Origin: Tateyamaria sp.
GTDB lineage: Bacteria; Pseudomonadota; Alphaproteobacteria; Rhodobacterales; Rhodobacteraceae
Reading direction: 5' to 3'
Length of the DNA stretch: 33,688 bases
Assembly: GCA_018668195.1 (NCBI GenBank)
Contig: JABITU010000351.1
Coordinates: 1-33,688, forward strand
The translations under genes and the position numbers were made by a program. Below, piece after piece: positions 8,878 through 17,822 of this stretch (positions are counted from its first letter, which is position 1; each line of letters opens with the position of its first letter). The notes under the pieces were generated by a model. It was not told the origin of the DNA. It saw only the letters and a list, made by a program, of their open reading frames with translations, and made no database searches.

Positions 8878-9843
8878 ATGCGCTATATTATTTTTACTCT
8901 TTTGGTGGCTATTCTGCCGTCTTTCACTGCTGCTTCGCCCGAGTCCTGGGTAAATGAATGGCCTGAAACGGATTTTGAGAACACATCTATCGAAAGTTGG
9001 GTTGAGGTCATGTCGGGTGGCCCACCCAAAGACGGAATCCCTGCGCTCGATGCGCCTCAGTTTGTCCCCATAGCAGACAAACGCAAACTCGGCGAACGCG
9101 AGCCTGTGATTACTGTTGTCTTTGATAAAGAGCAGGCGCGCGCTTATCCGTTGCGGTACCTGATGTGGCACGAGATCGTAAATGACAACGTGGGCGGAGC
9201 CCCAATTGCAGTGACGTTTTGCCCGTTGTGCAATTCGGCGATGACCTTTGACAGACGGGTTGACGACCAGATTCTGAGTTTCGGTGTGTCGGGCAAGTTA
9301 CGCAATTCGGACATGATCATGTATGACCGGGAAACCCAAAGCTGGTGGCAGCAAGCTACAGGGCAGGGCATTGTCGGTGACATGAACGGGCAGGCCTTGC
9401 GCCAACTGCCCACATGGATCGACAGCTGGTCTGCGTTCAAGGCTGCGTATCCAGATGGCATTGTCATGGCCGAGCCACCATTTAGCAGGGCCTACGGCTT
9501 CAACCCGTATAACAAATATGACAGCAGCCAGCGCCCGTTCCTGTATTCGGGCGCACGGCCACCACATGGCATTGCGCCCTTGGCGCGGGTAATTCGGGTG
9601 TCCGACCGTGCGTGGCCTCTCACCCGGCTGGCCGACGAAGGCGAGATTATACAAGCCGGGATCACACTGTCCTGGACGCGTGGTCAGGCGTCAGCGCTGG
9701 ATACGGAACTGATTAGCCGCGGTCGTGAAATTGGCAGCATTCGCGTACGTAATTCGGATGGCCAGGATCTGCCACACGATGTCATGTTTGCTTTTGCCTT
9801 CGATGCATTTTGGCCCAAGGGGCAATGGATGCTTACCAAATAG
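8878..9843 (+). CDS. DUF3179 domain-containing exported protein
   Basis: A 321-residue protein with an N-terminal signal peptide (MRYIIFTLLVAILPSFTAAS, about 1-20) and then a DUF3179 domain through most of its length. Family features include AYPLRYLMWHEIVND, the Cys pair in CPLCNSAMTF (115-124), FGVSGKLRNSDMIMYDRETQSWWQQ and a C-terminal AFAFDAFWP. The biochemical role of DUF3179 is not known to me; the paired cysteines could form a disulfide or bind metal (inference). I chose ATG 8878 because GAGAGG lies just upstream and the frame then starts with the signal peptide; ATG 8842 would place 12 residues ahead of it. It is a single gene ending at a strong hairpin. Confidence 0.85.
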   Translation: MRYIIFTLLVAILPSFTAASPESWVNEWPETDFENTSIESWVEVMSGGPPKDGIPALDAPQFVPIADKRKLGEREPVITVVFDKEQARAYPLRYLMWHEIVNDNVGGAPIAVTFCPLCNSAMTFDRRVDDQILSFGVSGKLRNSDMIMYDRETQSWWQQATGQGIVGDMNGQALRQLPTWIDSWSAFKAAYPDGIVMAEPPFSRAYGFNPYNKYDSSQRPFLYSGARPPHGIAPLARVIRVSDRAWPLTRLADEGEIIQAGITLSWTRGQASALDTELISRGREIGSIRVRNSDGQDLPHDVMFAFAFDAFWPKGQWMLTK

Positions 9844-9853
9844 CGCACCAAGA

Positions 9854-9893
9854 ATCATAAAGGTACCTCAGGTGCCTGACGCTCCTTTATGAT
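9854..9893. terminator. Bidirectional hairpin between DUF3179 gene and bactofilin
   Basis: Perfect 10-bp arms ATCATAAAGG and CCTTTATGAT around a 20-base loop, between two convergent genes (stops at 9843 and 9915). Short T-rich or A-rich flanks occur on both sides, so it may end transcripts from either direction. Confidence 0.7.
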
Positions 9894-9914
9894 CTTATCG
9901 TATTCAAAAGCAGA

Positions 9915-10409
9915 TTACTCCGCTTTTGGCGGAGCCGACGCAATAGCAGAAGGTCTGGGCTTGGATCCGGGGTTCAGCGGATCATCCTGCCGCTGCACGG
10001 ACCCTTCGAAATGGGCGCCACTTTCGATTGCAATCGTCTTGTGGATGATGTCGCCCTCGACACGCGCTGTCGAAGTCAAACGCACTTTTAAACCACGAAC
10101 TCGCCCAACGATGCGTCCATTGATGACAACGTCATCAGCAATGACTTCACCTTTAATAGTCGCGCTTTCCCCGATGGTTAGCAGATGGGCGCGAATGTCA
10201 CCTTCGACCGTGCCTTCAACTTGAATGTCACCCGTTGTCTTCATATTGCCAGTAACATGAAGATCTGCCGACAGGATCGAGGCCGGCGGTTTTGCTTTTG
10301 GTGCGCTGGCCTTAAATTCTGAAGACTTCGGAGAAGACGCCGCAGGAGCGGCAGGTTTGGGCGCTTCGGCACTTTGACCGGGTTCGTTTATTTTACTTTT
10401 AGAAAACAT
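9915..10409 (-). CDS. Bactofilin family (polymer-forming cytoskeletal) protein
   Basis: A 164-residue bactofilin (DUF583). The N-terminal 45 residues are Ala/Pro/Lys/Ser-rich and probably disordered. The core, about 47-140, is a right-handed beta-helix built of short repeats (DLHVTGNMKTTGDIQVEGTV, then GDIRAHLLTIGESATIKGEV), and the tail is again Pro/Ala-rich. Bactofilins polymerise without nucleotide and scaffold cell-wall enzymes. Its start lies inside the end of the M23 peptidase gene (11-base overlap), the common bactofilin-peptidase pairing, which suggests that it positions that enzyme at the envelope. Confidence 0.93.
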   Translation of the reverse strand: MFSKSKINEPGQSAEAPKPAAPAASSPKSSEFKASAPKAKPPASILSADLHVTGNMKTTGDIQVEGTVEGDIRAHLLTIGESATIKGEVIADDVVINGRIVGRVRGLKVRLTSTARVEGDIIHKTIAIESGAHFEGSVQRQDDPLNPGSKPRPSAIASAPPKAE

Positions 10410-11745
10410 CGCTTGCTGCCTTGATGTAGATCATTGGATTTACGGCTTTACCACCGACGCGGACTTCGTAGTGCAGGTGCACGCCAGTTACTCGTCCAGA
10501 TGCTCCCATATCACCGATACGTTCCCCGCGCGAGACCCTTTGGCCAACTTTTACGCGGAGTTTTGCCAAGTGCGCGTAGCGGGTTTCGATGCCAAACTCG
10601 TGCTTGATCTTGACCAATCGACCATAGGCGGATTGCCAGCCGGCATGGGTCACCACGCCGTCTGCAGTGGCATAAAGCGGTGTCCCAACCGAGGCGGCGA
10701 AATCGACGCCCTTGTGCATGCGGCGACCGCCAGTCTTGGGGTCACGCCGCGGCCCAAACGGCGAGGTGAACCGGAACACAGATTTCACTGGCGTTGCAAA
10801 TGGTGCTTTTTGGGCGGCGATCCGGTAAAGGTTCAGCTTATCCATTTGCGCCAGCAGCCGGTTGGCGCGCAATGTATCAGGGGTCAGATCTGCGTCGCTT
10901 GTGGAAAAGTGCAGCGGCGTCAGCGGACCACCCTGGCCGGAATATCCGCGCCGAACCTGCTCGATGATGCGATCGGTTGGCATGCCAGCAGCGCGAAACA
11001 TTTTATCAAGCGGAGCGACGGATATGGCCATAGCTTCTTCCAACTGACGAAATATGTGATCGTTTTGGTCCTGCATCAATGCAATTTCAGTCGCCAACTC
11101 ATCGACGGCCAGCAAAGCGGCTTGGGCATCCTGGATAATCTTGTCACGCTCGGCGGCCGTTTGGGCCAGCGCATCGGCCACAAAATCCATTGGTGCGCTC
11201 AGAGCCGCCGCTGATCCAATGCCGTTCCCACCATTCTCAACCTTTTCCTCAAGAGCCACGATCTGGCGCCGCGCCGCTTCGCGGTCATTCATAGTGCTCC
11301 GTAATGTGCTCTGGATCACTTCGATGCCGGTTTCCAACTCACGCCGACGCGTCTCAGAGGCAAGCAGTTCGGACTGCATGACAGAGATTTGGGTTAAGGC
11401 AGCGTTGAACCGTTCTTGGGCTGCCAGCGCCTCCACTGCGCGCGCGTCACGTTGAGCGGACAACGTGTTGAGGCGCTCGGTGTAGATGCTCTGATCACGC
11501 TTGGCCTGTTCGCGGAAATTACCTGAGCCAATGCTGTCCATCAAAAGGATCGCTGTGGCCACGATGGTCCAGGCCACGACAACAGAGCTACCGGCGAAAG
11601 CGATAAGTTGCGTGCCCGATTTCAGACGGATGAACCGTGTATCTTTGTCCGATTTAAGAAAGACACGCCTTTCGGGGAAATACATCTCCGACAGCGCATG
11701 CACCTTAATTCCGAGGCGTGTTCGCACGTTCTCGTCCCCATCCAA
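10399..11745 (-). CDS. M23 family metallopeptidase with membrane anchor and coiled coil
   Basis: Likely peptidoglycan endopeptidase of the LytM/M23 type, 448 aa. In order: a cytosolic N-terminus (1-45), one membrane helix (about 46-69), a long Ala/Glu/Arg-rich coiled coil (about 85-260), a linker, and the M23 domain (about 335-440). The zinc-binding set is visible as His344 and Asp348 in HKGVDFA and His425 in HLHYE, with His392 (RYAHL) and His423 as further active-site residues, so the enzyme looks active. This architecture is typical of bactofilin partners. It overlaps the bactofilin gene by 11 bases and is first in the pair. A TTGACA-like hexamer on the minus strand (11854-11859) could belong to its promoter, but the matching -10 is weak. 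Confidence 0.93.
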   Translation of the reverse strand: MDGDENVRTRLGIKVHALSEMYFPERRVFLKSDKDTRFIRLKSGTQLIAFAGSSVVVAWTIVATAILLMDSIGSGNFREQAKRDQSIYTERLNTLSAQRDARAVEALAAQERFNAALTQISVMQSELLASETRRRELETGIEVIQSTLRSTMNDREAARRQIVALEEKVENGGNGIGSAAALSAPMDFVADALAQTAAERDKIIQDAQAALLAVDELATEIALMQDQNDHIFRQLEEAMAISVAPLDKMFRAAGMPTDRIIEQVRRGYSGQGGPLTPLHFSTSDADLTPDTLRANRLLAQMDKLNLYRIAAQKAPFATPVKSVFRFTSPFGPRRDPKTGGRRMHKGVDFAASVGTPLYATADGVVTHAGWQSAYGRLVKIKHEFGIETRYAHLAKLRVKVGQRVSRGERIGDMGASGRVTGVHLHYEVRVGGKAVNPMIYIKAASDVF

Positions 11746-11892
11746 TGACAGACGCTTTTGTCCCCAAACAAACCGTCACAGACATGGGATAATGTGCGCT
11801 GCACAACGGGGCAAGCCTTGCTCTGGAATATGAACATTATCACAGCCAAAATCTGTCAAAGTGGCAAAATTTTGCGTATTCATCCGTAAATT

Positions 11893-12702
11893 TTAATTCT
11901 TGACCGCGAGAGGCCAATAGAAATCAGGCGGCAATCCTGCCTCGGCGCGCTTTTCCTCGTTGAACGGAGGCTTTAACGGGCTGTGAAAGTACTTTTGAAC
12001 CAATTTATGAAACGCCACTTTAGGGTCCAAATTCTCGCGCCCACACAAAAAATGAAACCATTTTGAGCCGTAGGCCACGTGGGCGACTTCTTCTGCATAT
12101 ATCATTTCTAGCGCCTTGACCGCATTGTCGATACCGGCTTTGCGGAAAATTTCTATCATACCGGGTGTCACATCCAAGCCGCGCGCCTCAAGCACCATTG
12201 GCACAACGGCGAGCCGCCCCATAAAGTCGGTTGCTGTATCTTCGGCGGCGCGCCACATACCGGCGTGGGCTGGAAGTTCGCCATAAAAACTATCCATCGT
12301 TTCAAGACAGTCGCACATCAAATTGAAATGCTTTGATTCTTCGTCTGCAGCTTTCACCCAATCGTCGAAAAAACCAATGGGCATCGGCACATGAGAAAAT
12401 CGCGCAATGATGTCCCAGTGCAGGTCAACCGCGTTCAGTTCGATATGTGCCACTGCATGCAACAAAGCAATGCGTCCTTCGGGACTTCCCGGCCTACGAC
12501 GCGGCACATCACGGGGGCTGAGCAGCTCTGGCGTTGTCGGCCGCGCAGGGTGCATGGGCGGGGATGCCAGGCCAATTTCTGGTGCGTTATCTTCCGCGCG
12601 GGCGCTGCGCCACTCGGATGCATAGTGCTTGGAAAGTGCCGTCTTTTCGCGGCCGTCTGCTGTGCGCAGCACTGCCTCTGCCATTTGCGCCAATGGTAAC
12701 AT
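11893..12702 (-). CDS. DUF455 family ferritin-like protein
   Basis: 269-residue protein of the DUF455 family, predicted to have a ferritin-like four-helix fold. Candidate metal ligands are in AHIELNAVDL (His86, Glu88), in DEESKHF (Glu121/Glu122, His125) and in the later EEVAHV, the E/ExxH pattern of di-iron carboxylate proteins. The actual substrate is unknown; kinship to the MiaE-type tRNA hydroxylase fold is possible but not shown. I chose ATG 12702, which shares its A with the TGA of bcp (TGATG), rather than the longer frame to 12765 that would lie inside bcp. The tight coupling to a peroxiredoxin suggests a redox or oxygen-linked role (inference). Confidence 0.85.
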   Translation of the reverse strand: MLPLAQMAEAVLRTADGREKTALSKHYASEWRSARAEDNAPEIGLASPPMHPARPTTPELLSPRDVPRRRPGSPEGRIALLHAVAHIELNAVDLHWDIIARFSHVPMPIGFFDDWVKAADEESKHFNLMCDCLETMDSFYGELPAHAGMWRAAEDTATDFMGRLAVVPMVLEARGLDVTPGMIEIFRKAGIDNAVKALEMIYAEEVAHVAYGSKWFHFLCGRENLDPKVAFHKLVQKYFHSPLKPPFNEEKRAEAGLPPDFYWPLAVKN

Positions 12703-13163
12703 CAAAGCGCTTTGACTGCCGCCAAAACGGCCTCGGCATGGCCGGGCACTTTGACTTTGGGCCATACCAAGGCCACGTTGCCCGCGGAATCAATTAGATA
12801 CGTGGTGCGTTCGATCCCCATATATGTCTTGCCGTACATATTTTTTTCTTTCCACACGCCATAGTCTTCACAGACTGAACCCTGCGCGTCAGACAAAAGC
12901 GGCACAGTCAGATTGCGCTTGTTTGAGAATTTTACATGGCTTGCAACACTGTCTTTTGAAATTCCAAAAATCTTGGCGCCAGCCGCCTCAAATTCGGCAA
13001 GACCTTCAGAAAAGGCAATCGATTCCTTGGTACAGCCTGGGGTGTCGTCGCGTGGGTAAAAAAACAGAACGACAGGCCCACCTCTGAGCGCAGACAGAGT
13101 TACTTCTGTTCCATCGCTTTGCGGCAGCGTAAAATCGGGGGCTTGGGTCGAAAGTTCGAGCAT
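12702..13163 (-). CDS. bcp: Peroxiredoxin of the Bcp/PrxQ type
   Basis: Thiol peroxidase that reduces hydrogen and organic peroxides. With ATG 13163 it has 153 residues and the AhpC/TSA fold; FYPRDDTPGCTKE carries the peroxidatic Cys44. The resolving cysteine five residues on, present in E. coli Bcp, is missing (Ile49); the other cysteine is Cys98 (SVCEDYGVW). It may therefore work as a 1-Cys enzyme or with a different partner thiol. The longer frame to 13220 was rejected because homologues begin at MLELSTQAPDF, with an AAGG upstream. It shares a TGATG with the DUF455 gene and is divergent from the AsmA-like gene across 71 bases. Confidence 0.92.
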   Translation of the reverse strand: MLELSTQAPDFTLPQSDGTEVTLSALRGGPVVLFFYPRDDTPGCTKESIAFSEGLAEFEAAGAKIFGISKDSVASHVKFSNKRNLTVPLLSDAQGSVCEDYGVWKEKNMYGKTYMGIERTTYLIDSAGNVALVWPKVKVPGHAEAVLAAVKAL

Positions 13164-13234
13164 AGTTTGGCCTTTTTGGACGGTTAGTACGGTTGTGTCT
13201 GGTAAGATAGTGCAAGGCATAGAAGAATAAAGGC

Positions 13235-16200
13235 ATGAACACAGCAGTCCCTACATCAGAACCATCCAAGCCGCGGCGCAAAAACCTTTGGCGCCGGCAT
13301 GCGATTGGCAGTTTGCTCATGTCTTTGATTCTGACCTCAATGCTGACGCTGGTGATTTTTCTAATGCTTGGCTTTTCCGTGTCCGCCCCGGACTGGGCGC
13401 GCAGCCAGATCCAAGAGCGCGCGAATGCTGCACTTGGCGTGGCTAATCTTCAATTCGACAAGCTCGACTTCATTGTAGAGGAAGGTATCAAGCCGGGAAT
13501 TCGACTAACGAATGTCCAAATTGTCACGGACAATGATGCCGAAATTCTGGCCTTCGCCGAGGTGCGCGCCGGTTTGTCGCTTCCGGCGCTTTTGCGCGGC
13601 GGGGTTCAGCCCAATGATATCAGTGTGACTGGCGTCTTTGCCAGGCTGCGCCGCGAGGTAGACGGGTCCGTCGTATTGTCAGGCGCGCTAGATCTGACCG
13701 CACCGAGCCAACAAGCTGCGACTTTTGTCGAATTGATTGAAAAGATAGATGCAATTCTAACGCTGCCGGCACTTTCAGAACTGACATACGCAAGCGTACA
13801 GGCGCTGACTTTGCAGATCGAAGATGTGCGCTCGGCGCGAACCTGGACGATAGACGGGGGACGCATCAGGTTGAACCGTAACGGTGATTCCGTCCGGTTG
13901 ACGTCGGATTTGGCACTGCTCAGCGGCGGGCAGGGCGTCGCGACACTTGAGGCAAATTATGCGGGCACTATTGGGTCGGTCGAGTCGGAGTTTGGCATAA
14001 CTGTCGATGATGTTCCCGCGACCGATATCGCCGCTTGGGCCGCCCCTTTTGCATGGCTGGAAGTTTTGCGCGCGCCGATTTCAGGCGCGATGCGAGGGGG
14101 CATCGCCAAGGATGCAAGTCTGCGCCCGCTCAATGCAACGCTGGCGATTGGCGAGGGTGTGGTCCAGCCCACTGATGCAACGCGGCCGGTCCCGTTCACA
14201 TCAGCGCGCAGCTATTTCAGCTATGACCCAGTGTCAGGTATTCTAACGTTTGACGAATTGTCCATCGACAGTGCCTGGTTCACAGGCCGAACCGAAGGAC
14301 AAGCGGTTTTGGGGCTTAGCGATACAGGCCAGTTAGAAGATTTTGTCGGTCAGTTTCAGACCAGCATGCTAACTACGAACCCGGATAATCTGTATGATAT
14401 ACCGATCGAGATAGATTCAGCTCAGATGGATTTTCGCCTACGTCTTGCACCTTTCAGGTTTGACGTTGGTCAGGTTTTGTTACGCGATCAGGGCCAATCT
14501 TTGTGGGCGCGTGGCGCTCTGACAGCAGAGCCAGAGGGGTGGAGCTACAGTATTGACGCGCAGATGGACGGATTATCGCAGGATCGGTTACTCGCGTTGT
14601 GGCCGGAGCGCATTGCGCAGCGCTCCCGAGCCTGGTTGGTTAAAAACGTGCTAAGCGGCGAACTGCAAGATCTGGATGCGGCAGTCCGCGGCGGTCCCAA
14701 CACTTCTGTCAAGACCTATGCCAGTTTTTCCTATGCCAATGCAGATGTCCGGTTTATGCGTAATTTGCCGCCGATTACTGGTGCACGGGGCACGGCCAGC
14801 TTGCTCGAAAACCGATTTGTCGTTTCTTTGGATGATGGCCAGGTCGCGGCCCCGCAGGGCGGCATTGTGAAAGTTGCCGGATCGTCGTTTATTGTTCCAG
14901 ACGTGACCGTGCGCCCGGATGGACCTGCCGTTGTTCGGCTCGAGGCTCAAGGTACAGTGACTGCTGCCTTGTCACTTTTGGACCAACCACCGCTCAGTAT
15001 AATGACCAAAGCAGGGTTGCCCCCTGATTTGGCCACGGGGCGTCTGCGGCTGGCAGGCAACCTCGCATTTCCGCTCAAGAAAGGGTTGAAAGCCCCTGAT
15101 GTTGTCTTTGATGTTTCGGGCATTGCGCGCGCGTTGGACAGCACGAAGCTGATCAAGGGCCGCAGATTGGCCGCTGATTCGCTTCGCGTCATCGCCAGCG
15201 ACGAGCAAGTACAGGTTTCCGGGAGCGGAACGCTTGAAGGGGTGCCTTTCAACGCAAGATGGGCGCAACCGATCAGTTCCACGCCACAACCAGGGACAGT
15301 GACTGGCACAATCGAGCTTTCTGAGCGGACAATTGAGGCCTTTAACCTTGGGCTGCCCACCGAAATGGTTACTGGGCAAGGATCGGGGGCCATCACAATC
15401 ACACTGCCGGTGAATAAAGAAGCACCCACACTTAATTTTGACACGGATTTGCTTGGTTTAAGACTGTCCTCGCCGCCATTGGGTTGGAGCAAACCGGCCA
15501 CAGCCGCAGGGTCGCTGAAAGTGCAGGCTGTTCTGGGTGATTCACCGCGCATCGACCAGCTGAGCCTGGACGCGCCAGGGCTGAGCGCCACCGGCACCGT
15601 TTCTCTAACAAAAGACAATTTGCTGGAGCGCGCCAGTTTCGACAAGGTCCGTCTTGGCAATTGGCTGTCCGGTGCGGTCGATATTGTTGGGCGCGGTGAA
15701 GGCAAGGCCCCTGAAGTGGTGGTTCGGGGCGGCATCATAGACTTGAGACAAGCGGATTTCGGCGGTGATGCATCCGTACAAAGCCAAACTGGCGGGGGCA
15801 GTCCTTTGACCCTCACGCTGGACAAGTTGCAGGTCACCGATACTATTGCGCTGACCGGTGTGCAGGGCAATTTCAGCTTGGCGCGTGGACTGGATGGCGC
15901 ATTCACAGCGCGGGTTAACGGCGACGCGCCTATACGTGGCAAAGTGCTGCCGCTGCGCGGGCGTAGCGCGATACAGATTACGTCAGACGACGCAGGTGGG
16001 GTTGCGGCGTCTGCAGGCATATTGAAACAGGCACGAGGCGGGGCATTATCCCTGACCTTGCTGCCTGTCGGATCAGCCTCTTTTGATGGAACGCTTAATG
16101 TAGCTAAAACACGCATTAAGGACGCACCAGCGATCGCCGCCCTGCTGAATGCGATTAGTGTTGTGGGTTTACTTGAGCAAATGGACGGCGGTGGAATCCA

Positions 16201-16648
16201 CTTTAATGACGTCGAGGCCGCATTTCGCCTTACGCCCAAAACGATGGTTGTGACCCGTGCGAGCGCTGTTGGGCCGTCCATTGGTCTATCGATGGAGGGA
16301 ACCTATGATGTAGAGGGCTCGGTTCTTGACATGCGGGGGGTTGTTTCGCCGCTCTACCTGATAAACGGCATCGGTAGCCTGTTTGCGCGCAAGGGTGAAG
16401 GATTGATTGGGTTCAATTACCGTCTGAGTGGGCCGACCTCGGAACCGCGTGTTTCCATCAATCCGTTGTCGGCGCTGACCCCTGGGCTGTTACGAGGAAT
16501 TTTTCGCGCTCCGGGGCCAGAAGTTCCGCAAGCCGATGGCGAAAATGGGCCAGCCGCTATTCCTGAGGTCTTTGTGCCCCAGCCGTTGGGCAATACCCGC
16601 GAACAACTGCGATTGAAAGGACGTCAGCAGGCGATTGATGAACGCTGA
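13235..16648 (+). CDS. AsmA/YhdP-like DUF3971 domain-containing envelope protein
   Basis: Very large (1137 aa) single-pass protein: a basic cytosolic N-terminus (KPRRKNLWRR), one membrane helix at about 28-50, then a periplasmic part made almost wholly of beta-strand repeats. The middle fits DUF3971 and the C-terminal 250 residues fit the AsmA-like C-terminal region (GSASFDGTLNVAKTRIKDAP, RGVVSPLYLINGIGSLFAR). Members such as YhdP and TamB form long hydrophobic grooves thought to carry phospholipids between the inner and outer membranes; that role here is inferred. The start at 13235 follows AAAGG by few bases and gives a sensible membrane anchor. It is followed by queA after 21 bases, so the two may be co-transcribed. 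Confidence 0.88.
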   Translation: MNTAVPTSEPSKPRRKNLWRRHAIGSLLMSLILTSMLTLVIFLMLGFSVSAPDWARSQIQERANAALGVANLQFDKLDFIVEEGIKPGIRLTNVQIVTDNDAEILAFAEVRAGLSLPALLRGGVQPNDISVTGVFARLRREVDGSVVLSGALDLTAPSQQAATFVELIEKIDAILTLPALSELTYASVQALTLQIEDVRSARTWTIDGGRIRLNRNGDSVRLTSDLALLSGGQGVATLEANYAGTIGSVESEFGITVDDVPATDIAAWAAPFAWLEVLRAPISGAMRGGIAKDASLRPLNATLAIGEGVVQPTDATRPVPFTSARSYFSYDPVSGILTFDELSIDSAWFTGRTEGQAVLGLSDTGQLEDFVGQFQTSMLTTNPDNLYDIPIEIDSAQMDFRLRLAPFRFDVGQVLLRDQGQSLWARGALTAEPEGWSYSIDAQMDGLSQDRLLALWPERIAQRSRAWLVKNVLSGELQDLDAAVRGGPNTSVKTYASFSYANADVRFMRNLPPITGARGTASLLENRFVVSLDDGQVAAPQGGIVKVAGSSFIVPDVTVRPDGPAVVRLEAQGTVTAALSLLDQPPLSIMTKAGLPPDLATGRLRLAGNLAFPLKKGLKAPDVVFDVSGIARALDSTKLIKGRRLAADSLRVIASDEQVQVSGSGTLEGVPFNARWAQPISSTPQPGTVTGTIELSERTIEAFNLGLPTEMVTGQGSGAITITLPVNKEAPTLNFDTDLLGLRLSSPPLGWSKPATAAGSLKVQAVLGDSPRIDQLSLDAPGLSATGTVSLTKDNLLERASFDKVRLGNWLSGAVDIVGRGEGKAPEVVVRGGIIDLRQADFGGDASVQSQTGGGSPLTLTLDKLQVTDTIALTGVQGNFSLARGLDGAFTARVNGDAPIRGKVLPLRGRSAIQITSDDAGGVAASAGILKQARGGALSLTLLPVGSASFDGTLNVAKTRIKDAPAIAALLNAISVVGLLEQMDGGGIHFNDVEAAFRLTPKTMVVTRASAVGPSIGLSMEGTYDVEGSVLDMRGVVSPLYLINGIGSLFARKGEGLIGFNYRLSGPTSEPRVSINPLSALTPGLLRGIFRAPGPEVPQADGENGPAAIPEVFVPQPLGNTREQLRLKGRQQAIDER

Positions 16649-16669
16649 TCGACTGGGTATGGCAGCACC

Positions 16670-17743
16670 ATGAAACTGACTGATTTTGATTTTGACCTAC
16701 CCGAGCGTCTTATTGCAACGCGGCCTGCCTCGCCGCGATCGTCGGCACGTCTGCTGGTGGCCGATGGGAATGTGATCCACGATCAGATCGTAAGCGACCT
16801 TTTGCATTGGGTGAAGCCTGGTGATCTATTGGTGCTGAATGACACCAAAGTGATACCCGCGAGGCTGAAAGGTACACGCACCCGATTGAGCAAACAGGGT
16901 GAAACGCATGCAAAAATAGAAGCAACCTTGTTAGAGCCGTTAGCAAACGGCGCGTGGTCTGCCCTGATTAAACCGCTAAAAAAGCTGCAACTGGATGAGA
17001 TTGTCACCTTTTCACACGCGCTTTCGGCCACGTTGGAGGGCACAGCCGAAGGGCAGGGGCATTTACGGTTTAATCTGACAGGCGATGATTTTGATGCGGC
17101 GCTTGCAGCGGTCGGAGCGATGCCGTTGCCACCCTATATTGCGGCCAAACGGCCAGCCGATGCGCGTGACAAAACCGATTATCAGACGATTTGGGCCAGC
17201 AATATTGGCGCCGTTGCCGCGCCCACGGCATCGCTGCATTTCGATTCAGGTCTGCTGAACGCATTGAAACAGCACGGCGTGCAGTTCACCCATGTGACCC
17301 TACATGTTGGGGCAGGCACTTTCTTGCCGGTCAAGGTTGACGATGTAACCGCCCACAAAATGCACGCCGAACGGGGCCGGGTGAGCCGCGCGGCCGCCCG
17401 TGATATCGCAGAGGCCAAGGCACGTGGTGCCCGCGTCATTCCGGTTGGCACAACAGCTTTGCGCCTGATCGAAACAATGGCCCGTGACGTCGGCATTGCA
17501 GCATGGCAGGGCGAGACGGACATATTCATTTATCCGGGCTTTGAGTTTCGCTTGGCGGACGGCCTTATGACGAACTTTCATTTGCCCAAATCTACGCTGA
17601 TGATGTTGGTGTCGGCGTTAATGGGCACCGAGCGCGTGCGCCGAATCTATGCACATGCGGTGGCACAAGATTATCGGTTCTTTTCCTATGGTGACGCGTC
17701 ACTATTGCTGCCACCGCCGAAACCAACAAATCCGACACCCTGA
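16670..17743 (+). CDS. queA: tRNA preQ1(34) S-adenosylmethionine ribosyltransferase-isomerase
   Basis: Builds epoxyqueuosine at the wobble position of tRNAs with GUN anticodons by transferring the ribosyl part of S-adenosylmethionine. The 357-residue protein begins with the family signature [20 protein letters not shown], followed by [16 protein letters not shown] (about 54-69), [25 protein letters not shown], and the C-terminal [17 protein letters not shown]. Length and motifs are complete. It starts 21 bases after the AsmA-like gene. The expected partner tgt is not in this window; an MFS transporter follows instead. Confidence 0.97.
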   Translation: MKLTDFDFDLPERLIATRPASPRSSARLLVADGNVIHDQIVSDLLHWVKPGDLLVLNDTKVIPARLKGTRTRLSKQGETHAKIEATLLEPLANGAWSALIKPLKKLQLDEIVTFSHALSATLEGTAEGQGHLRFNLTGDDFDAALAAVGAMPLPPYIAAKRPADARDKTDYQTIWASNIGAVAAPTASLHFDSGLLNALKQHGVQFTHVTLHVGAGTFLPVKVDDVTAHKMHAERGRVSRAAARDIAEAKARGARVIPVGTTALRLIETMARDVGIAAWQGETDIFIYPGFEFRLADGLMTNFHLPKSTLMMLVSALMGTERVRRIYAHAVAQDYRFFSYGDASLLLPPPKPTNPTP

Positions 17744-17822
17744 GGTCGCAACTGTCTAAGACGCAGGGCCGACACCCATGGCAAGCGCGACGAAACACCA
17801 ACGTCGCGCAAAGGGCAAGGGT

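Noticed and set aside
11854..11859. TTGACA on the minus strand as a promoter for the M23 peptidase gene
   Set aside because: No convincing -10 hexamer at the right spacing, so it is only mentioned with the gene.
14947..16281. 444-codon frame on the minus strand inside the AsmA-like gene
   Set aside because: Antisense shadow of a clearly coding plus-strand gene; Ser/Pro/Ala-rich product without recognisable motifs.
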